Assembly (NCBI RefSeq): GCF_033439725.1
Contig: NW_026944387.1
Coordinates: 2,976,001 to 3,040,000 of the forward strand
Length of the DNA: 64,000 nt
Reading direction: 5' to 3'
Source of the DNA: Neurospora tetraspora
Taxonomy: Eukaryota; Ascomycota; Sordariomycetes; Sordariales; Sordariaceae
This document shows positions 1 through 14,200 of the stretch, one piece after another (within the stretch, counting starts at the first letter, position 1; each line of letters begins with the position of its first letter). The position numbers and the translations under genes were made by a program. Below the pieces are notes generated by a model. The model was not told the origin of the DNA. It did not search any database and saw only the letters and a list, made by a program, of their open reading frames with translations.

Positions 1-1880
1 ACAAACCTCCTCTTTATAATCGACTATATGTAAAGAAATACTTCCTTACTATTACAACCTATCGACTCCCCTATTAAATCCCTCCTCTTCCTCGCCTTCC
101 CCTTCCCCTTATCCTTCTTCGCCAGGGCAATATCGTTACCGTCACGCTCCCAGACATCCCTCCCTTCTAACTATTACCATAATCGCTATTCTAATTTAAT
201 AATATATTTACTAATCGCTCAATCGATAGCAAATATTAGGGTATATTCGTCACAATACTTAAAAAGAATCGTCTTCAACCACTTTACCCCTAATAGCTTA
301 CTTTTAAGGAAAGAAACTTATATATCCTCATCCGCCTCAAACCGCCTAGTCGACTCGTTAAAGACTACCCTAATCTTCTAAAAGAAATCAATCCATAAAC
401 AATAATCATCCCTACAAATATTCCAACGATTCCGCAACCGCTCATAACCCTAATTAACGTCTAACCATACCATCACTAACGCCTCGCCCGCCGTATTGAG
501 GGCCTTCTTTAACCAACCAATTAATTCGCTATAAAGCTTGCCCTTTTTAGAAAATTCGGCGAAAATAATCATAAATAACTACTTCTAAGCATCAATCTAT
601 CGAAGGGATACCCTACTATTATTAGAAGTAAAAGCCGTAATAAGCTAAGTACTAGGGGGCTAAGCACTAGGAGGCTATGCATTAGGAGGCTAAGTATTAG
701 GTGGAAGGACTAATAACCGTAGCCGTATAATAGAAATATTAAAAAAGGGTTACTATTACTATCGCTATCGTCGCCGCCATTATCATTACCCTCGTTAAAC
801 AATAGAAGGATAATTAATAACCGGCAAAATAATAAAATAAGCACGCTAATACCAAATTAACTTACCTAACTACCTCTAATACCTCCTCAACTTCGACTTC
901 GCTAACCTCTACCCCAACTAGTAACCCGAATTACTTATAAAGGGGGAGCTATAATAGAAGGACGGGGGGTAAGTTAGGGAATAAGCAATTAGCTCGAATA
1001 CGTACGCCAATTAATACGGGGTACAAGGAATATAAAGTCTAATTAGGAAGCCAATAGAATAATTAAAGGACGAAGAGGAAGGCGGTTAATAGTAGTAAAA
1101 CTAATAATACTATACTCCTATACCTTAATATAACTAGGCAGCACATTACCAAAATTATAAATATCGATAGGGAATCCTCATACCAGCTAAGGGCTAAGCC
1201 ACGCGGGCCATTATAAATAAACTCATCCAAATTAAAATTATTATCGTCGTTAACGTCGTCGATAAAACTAGCGATCTAGAGGCGGCGGGAGGACATAATA
1301 AGCAAGAGAAGAAGTAATAAATAAAAATACTAGTAATAGAGGATTCTATTTAACAAAATCACAAAGTTAATACCTATATTTATATATTCGAAAACTCCCA
1401 ATTAAATACTCCAATCGACTCGATTCGACTCAACTAACCAAAAAATTAGCGATTTACAACGTCTAGCTACTATTACTAATAATAATAGCTTTCAAACGCT
1501 CAAAAGCACGATTCCTACAATTTACTCGATTCCAACTATCATTACAATAAACTATTATTTACATCCCCTTTTTTACCCCTTAAACCTTCGACCTCAACAA
1601 CATCAACCACCACACCTAGTAATCAAATAAACGTTACACAATCTTATAAAGCGGCTTCCCAACTACCAAATAGATATCTCCATTAATAAATACCTTCAAA
1701 ATTAAGCTCATTATAATAATCACAGTCTCACAACATAAAAAACGAAGCATCTTGTAAAGGATCTCGATAATAATTTGCACCCCTACGTATAGCCTCGCTT
1801 ACATACGCCACCAAACACGTACAGGCGCCACCATACAATAAAAGATAAAAAGAAAAAAGACAAAATGGTACAAAGACCCC
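1..1880. repeat. RIP-degraded repeat remnant, cut by the left window edge
   Basis: This stretch is A+T-rich, poor in CA and TG dinucleotides and has no open frame of useful length; all frames are broken by many TAA and TAG. The change to normal composition near 1870-1890 is sharp. Four 15-bp tandem units lie at 644-703; on the minus strand they read Pro-Pro-(Asn/Ser)-(Thr/Ala)-TAG, as if each TAG had been a CAG (Gln) codon. This suggests a decayed element with minus-strand coding. No terminal repeat or recognisable transposase or reverse transcriptase motif was found, so the class of element is unknown. Confidence 0.7.
644..703 (-). repeat. Four 15-bp tandem units (former PPxxQ repeat)
   Basis: Consecutive units gctaagtactagggg, gctaagcactaggag, gctatgcattaggag and gctaagtattaggtg differ mostly by transitions. 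On the minus strand each encodes a five-residue Pro-Pro-(Asn/Ser)-(Thr/Ala)-stop unit. The stop falls at the same place in all four, as expected for CAG to TAG change in a Pro/Gln repeat. Confidence 0.75.
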
Positions 1881-3614
1881 CTTATCAAGACTGCAGATTT
1901 TAACGTTTTACACGGATCAACAGACTCGATCAACTGGGAGTAAACTGGAACACGCCCGTAAAGATGGGAACACTGACATGCACGTTATCGGACGAAGAAA
2001 AACGGCAGAGGGAGGAAGATGGTACCGGTATTTTCGTACCATCAGTGTCCGCGATTCATCATGACTCGGGAATAGTGTATCAACAAGGCAACGACTGCGA
2101 AACCCAAAGGGGGTGCCGTGTGCCACATATTTGGAGAGTCCAGGCAATTCCATCCAAGTCGTTCAAGCATATCCCCACACGGAGATACAACTTTGAGGTC
2201 CCAACTCCCAAAAGTCCAAGACGGGACCAGACCCCTGCTATCCCGGCCAAGGTTGCAGGAAAGCAGGTCTTAGCAAAGTCTAGCAGTGCAACACGAGGAT
2301 TCCAACATGTTCTGGCCGATCGATTGATGACTTCTTCGAAGACCGATCGATAAACGGCTTCCTTGGATTATGTACACCACGCTCTGTGATTGGTCGATTC
2401 CCTTCCTGGCTGAACGACGTCTGTGGTTGTGAATTGGTTACTCTTTGATGCCCGTTCAGACAAACGTCAATGCAGCGCGTTAGGTGCCAGGTCCTCTCCA
2501 GATTGGGATGAACCAAAGAACGACTGCCAGTTTGCTCTTTCTTGTGATCTTGATACCACTCGAACCCACAATCCCACAACGCCTGAGACCCTACTTTGCC
2601 TTCACCTCCACCGCGAGTCCACCGGGCTGAGGATATCAGCGATTGACAGACAACATGAAGCAACGGCAAGAAGATCAGCGGCGGCACTTGACAGCACATG
2701 TATGTATAGCGTGATAGTGCACATACGCAGAATGCACTCCGACCGTACCGGGCCGTTCCAAGAGGCGTCCGCCCGTCCGGAAACGGATCGCAACGGAACC
2801 AGGAAAAAGGCAACATCGGAGTGAAAGTAACATGCAAAGGCCTGTCTGGCCTCGTGACGATCCCCTCCACCGCTCTCCTAGCGCCGTGTCACAAACGAGC
2901 CCTGGAATTTTCCCTCCGGAGACTACACTACCTCGCCCGGGACAGAAAAGCTGAGACCTGTTTTGCCGATCACCCGTTAAGATTTGGCATAAAAGGTCTC
3001 AGCTTTTTTGTCCTGGACAGACTATTTCACCTCACCCTTTCTCCATCGGAATCTAATCCGCGTTCAGCCATCGCCTTCCACTCTGCCCTCTTTCCATTTA
3101 CGCCTCCAACTCAGCGAACCAGAATCTTGGTTCCTGCCCACTTTCTTTGTCAGGTACAACCTAAGGTACTTGCTGGATTCCACTTCCACACCCAAGACAT
3201 TTCCCCAGAAACCCGTCCCGCCTATCGATCCGTCTGTACCACGTCTACGACTATCACCCCCTCCCCCTCCCGTCTCGTCATCCCACCCTCCACCTCCTCA
3301 TGAGCTTGCTAGTGAGGGGATCCGTATATTATCTCCGTGTGGCCGACGGCATCGGTACCTGAAGTCTTTATAAGAGCAGCCCAGCCCGCTTTGCCTCTAC
3401 CTCCATCCTCCGGCATCATTGCCACCATCTTAAATCAACCGACCTTTTACACCCGCTCCAGTTTGATACAAGTCATACAAATCGATACCCTCAACGACAA
3501 CCGTCATCAAAGAGGGATTGTTATCACGAAGCAGCTACGAAACAACAACCACATCAGCTACAACAACAACCATCGAGGGAGAACCTTAGTACCGATCAAC
3601 TATCCATCACCACC
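1881..3614. other. Intergenic region and 5' leader of the F-box gene
   Basis: No supported gene. Overlapping frames on both strands (for example 2280-2870 minus and 2821-3303 plus) have unordered composition and no domain. The region holds a strong inverted repeat at 2940-3013 and, from about 3040, a pyrimidine-rich stretch grading into an A/C-rich leader just before the ATG at 3615, as is usual for filamentous fungal 5' leaders. A TATA-like TTTATAAG occurs near 3366. Confidence 0.6.
2940..3013. repeat. Inverted repeat: 20-bp arms, 34-nt spacer
   Basis: The left arm 2940-2959 (GGACAGAAAAGCTGAGACCT) is complementary to the right arm 2994-3013 at 19 of 20 positions. Pairing continues for about three more bases outward (CCG against TGG, with one G-T wobble). 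It lies about 600 bp upstream of the F-box start codon. It could be a cruciform or RNA hairpin, or a solo palindrome left by a mobile element. Nothing inside it is coding. Confidence 0.8.
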
Positions 3615-4475
3615 ATGGTCGAGGTTCTCTATAGCACGCCAACCCTTTTGCAGGGTTCGGGGTTGCCGTTCACCAGAGAGGATCACAGGAGGAAGGAAAT
3701 GAGCCTTATGCGGTCAGGAAAGCGAGTTCCACGCCGGTCTCAAACCTTCCAGGAATATCACATCCCGCAGCCCCCTCTCTTTACCCTCCACACTATTCAA
3801 CAGCTTCCCGAAGAAGATGTTGCCAAGCAGCCGGTCGTATCTGTAAAGGAGAGGAGCCAGCCCAAGCCGACAGAAGAGAAGGTGACGGTACTCCGCAGGC
3901 CTGCGCTGGGCCCTCCTCGCCGGTCTTACTCTGTCACGGATCGTTTGCCGTTGCCCATGCCATCGGCAGGCAAGCTCTTGCTCGATCTGCCACCAGAGCT
4001 ACACATGGCCATCTTCGACTTTCTCGACCCTATCGATAGCACCTGTCTCGGGTTGACCAACAAGCACTTCTACGCCATCCACCGGCGAATGCACGGGACT
4101 GTTCCGCTCAGGACGCGGCGCGAAGGTCCAAACGAGCTGGAGTGGGCGTGGCATCTTGCAGGCACTGTCAGGAAATCGGCGCCATGCTCTCCGGTGGAAG
4201 AGAAGAGCGAGGAAGAGAGCAAGAAGTCTCTGTCTCTGTCGCAGCTCCGGGTCCGTGGCCAAGCATACTGCAGAAAATGCGGTGTCACGCGGTGCCAGCT
4301 GCATAAGCACATCCAGGAATGGATGGGCGACAACATGGAGTACTGCTCCATCCGGGAGAAGTATGGGCCGATTGCGCCCGAGGGTGCTAAGTCATATTGC
4401 TATATGAGCAAGCCTGGCGACAAGACACGGTGTGGGCGACACTTTGTGCGGAAGTCGAAGGTGGTTTTGCAGTGA
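3615..4475 (+). CDS. F-box domain protein with C-terminal cysteine-rich region
   Basis: A single-exon gene for 286 residues. The ATG at 3615 sits in a strong context (CACCATGG); the next in-frame ATG is codon 30. Residues about 121-160 form an F-box: LLLDLPPELHMAIFDFLDP, then a cysteine/leucine/asparagine segment typical of fungal F-boxes, so the likely role is a substrate adaptor of an SCF ubiquitin ligase. The C-terminal 70 residues carry spaced Cys and His (CRKCGVTRC, then CQLHKHI, YCSIREKYG, CYMSKPGDKTRCGRH), a pattern common behind F-boxes in Sordariomycete proteins and possibly metal-binding. The first 110 residues are basic, Pro/Ser-rich and probably disordered. The substrate is unknown. 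Confidence 0.85.
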   Translation: MVEVLYSTPTLLQGSGLPFTREDHRRKEMSLMRSGKRVPRRSQTFQEYHIPQPPLFTLHTIQQLPEEDVAKQPVVSVKERSQPKPTEEKVTVLRRPALGPPRRSYSVTDRLPLPMPSAGKLLLDLPPELHMAIFDFLDPIDSTCLGLTNKHFYAIHRRMHGTVPLRTRREGPNELEWAWHLAGTVRKSAPCSPVEEKSEEESKKSLSLSQLRVRGQAYCRKCGVTRCQLHKHIQEWMGDNMEYCSIREKYGPIAPEGAKSYCYMSKPGDKTRCGRHFVRKSKVVLQ

Positions 4476-6457
4476 ACAGTGGTCTGGGTTTTCGGTTTTG
4501 GGCGGGTTTCTTTTTTGATACTTACATGAAGGGGCGATGATTACATACTGGGTTTGGGTTTTTTGAAGCATGATCAAAGTCGACTATAGAAGGATTCTAG
4601 TCGCGAAGGAATGGGATTACACGTACATACCTAGAGAGAGCATTGGGGGACGGAACAAACTCGCGATATCAGGGGAGGATTGCAAACTCCAATGACAAAT
4701 ATCTTGGGAACACATAAATGAAGCAGACATTATCTGAACCTTTCATTGTCGTGCCGAGTGTTCCGACTATTGAAGCGTCACTGCCAGACCTTACAAGTAA
4801 TGGAGCATTTCCCCAAACTGATTTTGATGCTGCCGACAGCCTCGCTATCGCCGATGGATCGTCGAATGAAGCGGACGAGCAACAGAATGTTGGCATGTGC
4901 CACCTTGGCGATCATGAATGTGTTTGTGGTGGTCTTATCGTCGACACAAGCCACACGTTCGAGGATACGTACCGCAGACCGACATGGTGTTAATGGTGTG
5001 GTCTGGCCCTTGCTTGGCAATTGGCAATGACGTGATTCCCTTTGCGAATGCCTGCAATTCAACAAAATTTCCCTTCAGCTGCCACTGCCGCCGCTCGCTT
5101 GTTCCCATGTTCCGTTCGGGGTGGTCACATCCAATTGCACTAACGGCCTCGACAAGCACTCCGGTGTCCACTGTTTGCGAACAGGGCGAGCTTTCTAGCG
5201 ATTTCTAACAGTGGGCCCATGCCCGCCCCCGGCTTCCATTGCGGCCCTTGTTAGTGCCATGTTTTTGATGCTTGCCCTGACTTGGACAACCTCCCGCTCG
5301 CAGGATTTGGCGCTGGAGAGCGAAGCTATCGCTATCTCTACACTACACTAGCTGGAGGAAAATAGACCGGCCGGGGACTTGGCCTTTTGGTGGAATCCTG
5401 ACCAGCAAAGAGAAAAACTTGAAGGTCACCGCAGCGATAGCGTCGCAATTGAGGGGGGACGCTGGCGCCAAATCATATGCAGATGACCCTTATTTTCTTC
5501 AGGCGCGCAGTGCGTGCCCTATGAAAATGGAACGCAAAGCCTAGTCGACCGGGGAAAGATGATGCTAGGTCTGTGAAATGTTGAGCCAGCACATGTTGTT
5601 CTCCCGAGATGCTTAGCCGTCTGAATGTGAACAGCGTAAGCCAGTTCCGGATTGCTGGGAGTGTAATCAGCGGTGTCGGTCAGGTAGGAACATCTGCCTC
5701 GAGAACGTTGTTTGCCGTCTCTGGTGTGTGTGGTAGCAGGCAAAGGGGCCCTCTGACGTCTTCTCTATATCTTTTCCATGTGAAAGAGAGCAACTCTTTC
5801 TCCAAAGCCAGACCGACCAGATTTCGGAATCGTCATTGGATTCAACAGTTGAAAGAGTACTTGTTACAATCACCCCTGCAACAATCGCATTATCGCGCCA
5901 ATTGACTCTCCGTCAATCAGACTTCGTCGTCTTCCACCAGTTCGGAATCGCAAAGAAAGAAAAAACAAGGCACAGAGACAGAGGCACTTGGGGATACAAT
6001 CTTGAAGCTGGCGATATTTGTTGGAAAGTGGAAGTGCTCGTACCCGGTACCTTTCAACCCGTCAAATCACCTGCAGGTCGCAAGTCTGATACCCGGCGCC
6101 GTTAAACTCCAAAACTGCGCGCCACAAGACACATTCGCGCGACACCTTCACCTCCTCATCTCAGTCACAGATCCTCGGACGACGCTGCCACTGCACCTAG
6201 CTTCTTGATCTGCTGAGCGCTTCTTGCCTGCAGATGGCATAGAGATACAGGAAGCGTTGCTGGGACTGGCACCAGGAACTGCATTGCAAGGGGTATAGCA
6301 CGGGGTCCACAATTAGCACTGCAGTACCTTCTACATTGCTCCATTGCTCCATTGCATACTCCATAACTTCTAAGCCCGACCTCTAGTATCGGCTGGCCCA
6401 ACTCATCAACTCCTTCCCCCTCTTCTTTCTCTCTTTCTGCCCCCCAATCCACTCGCC
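4476..6457. other. Intergenic region and PCT1 leader
   Basis: No supported gene. Two overlapping antiparallel frames at 4718-4993 and 4778-5065 are open but show no domain or start context. Short CTCCATTG-type direct repeats occur near 6330-6360, and the last 80 bases before the ATG are pyrimidine-rich. Confidence 0.5.
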
Positions 6458-8386
<1,929 letters not shown>

Positions 8387-8756
8387 AGAAAACGAGAATA
8401 CGTTGACGATTGGGTTAGACGGGCGTCTCTTTGAATATGATTATGGGATGGGAAGGATCGAAAAGCAAAACAGAACTTAAATGAACTGGGGTTGGGATGG
8501 AGGGCACAGGGCCGGTTAAGGGTGTAATAAAATGGGTGCCGGGGTTATCTTTCCTTCTTTCTTCCTGGCATGGTTCTCTTGAGTTTACTTCCTTGGTGGA
8601 GTGTAACTGTACTCTCCTTTGTTGACTACTGCTATCCCGGTCTTACTCAATCATTGTTAAAAGGTTCGGTTTATGTCTCAGAAGTGTACATGTAAGTAAC
8701 TAGGGCATCATTCATTAAGAGTATCCATGCATGCGTATTAGGCTCTAATTCTCACT

Positions 8757-8792
8757 CTCTTCACTTCCCTCTTCACTTCCCTCTTCACTTCT
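8757..8792. repeat. Three 12-bp tandem units CTCTTCACTTCC
   Basis: Three consecutive near-identical 12-mers (the third ends in T instead of C) lie about 370 bp downstream of the PCT1 stop codon. Confidence 0.85.
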
Positions 8793-11059
8793 CTTTTTAC
8801 CAACGATTATACTGCTACCGATCGGAGACATAAACTCCCAGCCGTAGTGGGAAAGGGGAGGTAGCCTACATAACGGTTCAAGATAGTGTTAGCCCAGATA
8901 TGATTGAAAACTTGGGTACCTGGTAAATAATGAATTATGATTTTACAACTGATATCGTTTGTCTTTCTCTAATTACTCTTTCATACGTTCTCACATGCAT
9001 AGAGGTCTACACATATATTTGTCTATTCTTCCACGGTTGGCTCATATTGCTACCTGTTCGAGCCTTTGTTGTTTCTCTTAACTAATAGGAAATACACGAA
9101 TCAGTCGGTAACCGGAAGCAAGGTGTCTTAGATCAAGACTTCAAACTCACGAGTCTCCCAAGATGAGAGACGCCATGATTCGGGATGTGCATGAGCCAGT
9201 CAATGACCGCCGATGACCTCCAAGCACCCAAGCGGCACAGTTCGTGAAAACCTCCCACTTCCCACTTGCCCAACCGACCACTGTGCGTAAGCATATGCTT
9301 CTCCCGCTTCTTAAACATTTAGCTAGAACCAACAGTTACCATCAAACATGAACTCCAGTCGCATTGTAAGCCACCAATTGTCACTACCCTCTCGCGAGTA
9401 CATCTCACTCGCTTCCTATGTGTCCAGCCAGTGGCCCGACCCGCCATCAACGCCCTTCCCGACTGAGACTGCACGAAATATTACATACACATTCCACTCA
9501 CTTCCATACGAATCAGGTTAAAGCCATGTCCTTTCTTACTAGTCCAGCTAAGCGCGGCCGCCGTCGGGAAGGGTGGCGCCGGCGGGTTAACACCCGACTC
9601 GACACTCGGCATCACTAACTGGTGGTGAGATTATTTTATGCACGTAATGGCCCATCAGATGGGTGTGGTAGAGGCACACGTGGGAATCATTTGGTTTTAG
9701 CGGAGGTGGGCGGTGCTGGCTTGTACGTAGACCACTTTCACGGTAATCCTCCCATCCTTCATCCATTGTTCAAATAGGTACATGTACACCATTTTCTCCC
9801 ATGAGGCGTGTTGTTGCTCTAAGGCCCGGGCATGTATGATGAGTGACATCTTTCATTAAGCCAAGTGTATGTTTTTTCTTGCGGCACGAGAGGTTGTCCA
9901 TGGCGTTGTTGATGCCGGGGAACCATCATCTTGTACGTAGGTTTTGTTGAGTCCTCCGTTGTTTCTTGTTTCTTTCTTCGGAAATCAGCTCTCATGATGG
10001 CAGGCACTCGTAGGTACCGAGAGCCTGAAGTCCTCAATCTCGGGGCCCTTCCTTGACTCTATGGATAGAGGTAAGGTAACACTTATTTCGCATGGAAGAT
10101 ATCTGGAACATACTACCCTGGACCCCTTGAACAGATAACCCGGACATATCGGCGATGGGATGAGATGGTATCCCCGTCATTTTCTGTCAAATCTTACCCA
10201 ACCACTCGCCAATCTTCCTTGCCATGTGGATGTCGTACTATCACATTTCATGGGGTGTGACAGTGTGCCGTCTAACATTTCACCCTCCCGAAAGAAGCGA
10301 GCGGCTCAAGCTTGCGCTTCTATACATTTGCTACCACAAAGCTTTGAGAAAAGAGCTCCGAATCATGATTTCAATTTCGTCAAACACTGCCTCCATTAGC
10401 AGAGACAGTTGAGACACGCTAGAATGTTGACCTGGTGATTGCCATCTAATTCAGATGCCTATCATGGTCGCATGGATGCATCTCGAAACTACCTATGTAT
10501 TCATCAGCTACCTATCGCTTAACCACTGCTGTTTGTCTTTCCTTTATTTCTTTTCAATTTTCATTAATAACCTTTCATTGCTATTTGCCTTTAGTGTTTC
10601 AGTTCCGTATCAACATAACAATTTTGGCCTGCCCTCGTCCAAAGCCCTTCGCCGCGCGAGCCACATCGCGTTGGCCCTTCTTGCGGCACAAGAGACGAAG
10701 GCGCGACACAAAGCACATATAAGGTGATGACCGGGCCAATGATATATCCCCCCACTGCCCCTTCCCGAAGTTTATATCTAGTTCCATATGGGGCAAGAGC
10801 GAATTGTCAACTTGGACACATTCTTTCCCTTCGTTGAAATAACCTCGCAAAGTCAGTCATTACCAAGATTCAACACACCACATCAAGCTTCACCGAAAGA
10901 CGGTCCTCCAATATACTTCACAGCTAATACCCCAACCCATCGCCAATTTTGCGCGGCATGGAACGGCATAGTCACGTTATGCTCGACATTTTTACCACCA
11001 GATCTTGTCTCGCCTTTACTTCCAACTCACCAGACATGAAAAAAAAAAAAAAAAGTGGA

Positions 11060-11280
11060 AAAAAAAAAAAAGGAAATTAAGATCCATTACGAGTAGCAGG
11101 GCACTACTATTCTCCTCGGGAGCGAACACGGAGGACGTTGTCTGTCGACACCGAAATCCCAGCCTTGCTCGAAAGACATCGCGACGTGCAACCGAGTCGA
11201 ACGCGGGACCTCTTCGTGGACCGGGGGTACAACACACTGAAGAGACCCTCAATGGAACCAGTTGAGCTACTTGGTCCCGA
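11060..11280 (-). ncRNA. Possible Pol III unit: tRNA-like A and B boxes, hairpin, T-run
   Basis: On the minus strand TAGCTCAACTGG (11269-11258) fits the A-box consensus TRGCNNARYNGG, and GTTCGACTC (11202-11194) fits the B-box core. Between them lies a stem pairing about 10 bases (GGGTCTCTTC with GAAGAGGTCCC). Downstream are T-runs near 11072-11060 that could terminate Pol III. It is not a normal tRNA: the T-stem does not pair, there is no matching acceptor stem, and the A-to-B spacing is about 67 nt. It could be a tRNA pseudogene, a tRNA-derived SINE or an independent small RNA, or chance. Confidence 0.3.
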
Positions 11281-14200
11281 GGAGATCCTGCCAACTCAGG
11301 CTGGACTGGTCGCTTATCAAGGGCAAGCGCGGCGGCACAGGTGGTCCAGGTTTCGTCCGATTATTCCGCCATACTGGACCTCTGGTCAATCGAAACGAAA
11401 GGCGAGTTCCTTCCAGACTCACCTAGTCAACCACGAAAACGACCGTGTAGCCGTCAACGCCTGGTAATCGTGCCACAGACTGCTCAATTCTATGCTTCAA
11501 CGAAAGAGGCTCGGCTAGACCCGACTCGCAGAACAAAAAGGTCTACCTGGTCTGGCTTTGATGGTTCATCAAATATGAGCTAGTTGAATCACTATGGTGC
11601 TCAATAAACTAGAGGACTGGCTGTGCAGTGTCAATGATTGTCATAGATGGAGACTCGTCGTACCCTTTCCGTAACCCATTCGATGTATTTCTGAGCCGAG
11701 CTTTCGGTTCGAAGTGGTAAACCATAATCTGCCATCCATTCATCTGCCGATCGTCTACGTTTCGAATCAAGGATGCAACGGTCCTCCAGACATGGAAGAT
11801 TTTCTCATTCCCGGCCAGTGATTGAAGGCTGAATACATCCTCGAGGCGAAGATAAGATCCTGACATTTGGCGTTGTTAATCATCTCGTATGCGATGGAAG
11901 CTTGTGCGTCAAGACAATGCCACCCACCTCTATCCCAAAGTACCTCTTTGTATACACGGTGCGAAGTGACATATGGGCAGCGCAAAAAGGACTTCGGTAA
12001 GGCTGTGGCTGTGATGGGTTGTATCACGCAAGAACCACGCGCTGTACCACAACACCCTACCAGGAACACAGGGGTGTACTAGGTGTGCAAGAATAGTATG
12101 GATTTGGAAACTGGCTTAGTCGGCTTATCCTCCGAGTGAGTGAAAGCTTTTCGGGCCTTTTCATCCTGCAGTGTGTATGTATTTCCATGTTGAAATAGAA
12201 CTGGTTCAACTAGTTCACTTGGGCTAGCATTGTGCGGGAACTGTTGGGATAGAGCGACGTGAGCAATCATTGGATCGGGACGGTATCCGATGGTGAGGAA
12301 GCCCGGGCTTGCTCGAAGTGATGCAGGACGGGGTTTTGGCTGGCACATCTGGTGAGAGTACGAGATGGAGATACAGCCGTGCAGGCATAGTATCCCGCAA
12401 GCCCTTAGTCTTCCCGACAATCCTACGTACCCGAGACCCGGCTAATTGTTCGATGTGACGATGTTAATATCAACCGAAATCTCTAACAAGCTGAAGTTGT
12501 GCTTTGGCCCCAAGCATACAACATGAAACAGCTGAGATCTAAGGCCGTTGATCTTTCGCAGGACCAACAGTAAGAGCCGTCTTTGGCTCCGTGGGGCACC
12601 AATTTCCCCATGTTCGGCGGCCATAACTGTGACCAGTCAAGATTACATACGCCTGAACACGTTGTCTTTCGGGTCGTCCCGTGATAACGACGCCGCAAAG
12701 GAGAGCATTCAGGGGCGGCTTCTTGGAGCTGAGGAGGAGCTCACCGTATGATTGGACCGGAGTAGAATTCTGACACGAGTTGTAAAAGACTAAATGGACA
12801 GAAGGTCTGATGAAACAAACCATAGAAGGTGGGATATGGCCCCCTTCTATGAAGAATAAGTCCCGAAAAGGAAGTGGAAGGACGTGCAAGATAGAAAACA
12901 ACGAATGACAGCTGTCACCGTTGGTCCCGGGATAGTATCTCTTGGATACTATTCTGAGCATAACCAGTGCAAACCAAATGCTTTAAAGTGCTGGTGTTCG
13001 GTCAGGTCAACGTGGGTGTAGCCTTTGTTAGGTAGTCAGGCCTGAAGGCAAGCGGTACGTACCTGCAAGGCAATATGGAACTCGAGAAGAAGCAGTGTAG
13101 AGAAGCCATGAACGTTGACACTGAGTCGACGAGGACTCGAGGGTAAAGAAGAGGGCAGTGTGTGCGGCACATTGATACCTACCGGATAGTTCCCCTACCG
13201 TGCCTGATTTCGTGTAACTTGTGGCTCCCGTCGTCCCCCGTTGCTCGTGGATAAGATCGAGGGCATCAAGTTCCGGTCCCGCGCAACGGTCGGTCTCTTG
13301 CTGGCTGCAGTTAACGATGACTGACTTTGTTGGTCCTGTTTGATGCTGTGCGACTTTAAAAGTTATGTCGAGATGTGACAGTCCAGTGATGCTGTGATGT
13401 GATGGTAACGGAAAGAGCCATCAGAATCATATGCCTCTTCAATGGAAGAAAGTGGAAGGAATCCTTCCTGCAACAAACTGTTGAAGTGAAAGCGCGATGG
13501 ATGGTAGTCAATGGTGGGGTAGATTGGGGGGAAGGTGGTGGGGTTGTGTTTTGGAGAAGTTGGAGATGCCAAGCCGGATGCTAAAAATAAAAGCGCCTTA
13601 AGCGCCGGCCAAGACCACCGGCAAGCCACTAACGGGGAACTAACAGACCACTTATGCAAAGCATTTGATAGTGTTCTGCAGTTGCTCTATCCAGCCGGCA
13701 CCAACTCATGGTCTGTGTGCGCAAACGGGGCAAGCAAGCCCTCATCCCATTGCACTGTACGTTCGCGAACTGGATGGGACGTCGCGTGCTTCCATCTTTC
13801 CAACCTCGAATCCCACCCGACTTCCGGGCATCTTCCACCTCTTGACTAACTTCAAACCGTTCTTCAAAATTGTTAAGCTCACCGCAACACCTCGACTTGT
13901 CCGTCTCCAATGCAACACAAAGCGTAGCACTGCCGAACTATTCCACCACCCCATGCACCTCGCTCGCTTCAAAAGACAAATGCCGAAAATCAACAATCCT
14001 GTCTTGATCACTGCCTGTCTTGCTTGGATGATGCCCCGCGTTTGACGGCAGGATGGATGATCTATGATTGTGTCCACAGCGAATCCTTGCGAAAACATTG
14101 ACTTGCAATAACTTTTAGGAATGATATCCAGCATCAAGCAAGCATCACGGGCCCGCGTCAAGTTCCGGTCCCTGCTAGCATGATTGGCCGCCTGATGGGC

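Noticed and set aside
2540-2580. GGGTTCGAGT on the minus strand, B-box-like
   Set aside because: No A box at the right distance and no cloverleaf pairing; not a tRNA.
2280-2870. Minus-strand frame of 196 codons
   Set aside because: Mixed, Cys/Arg/Ser-rich text without domain and overlapping a plus-strand frame of similar quality.
4718-5065. Overlapping antiparallel frames (4718-4993 plus, 4778-5065 minus)
   Set aside because: Neither shows a conserved motif; both have ordinary intergenic composition.
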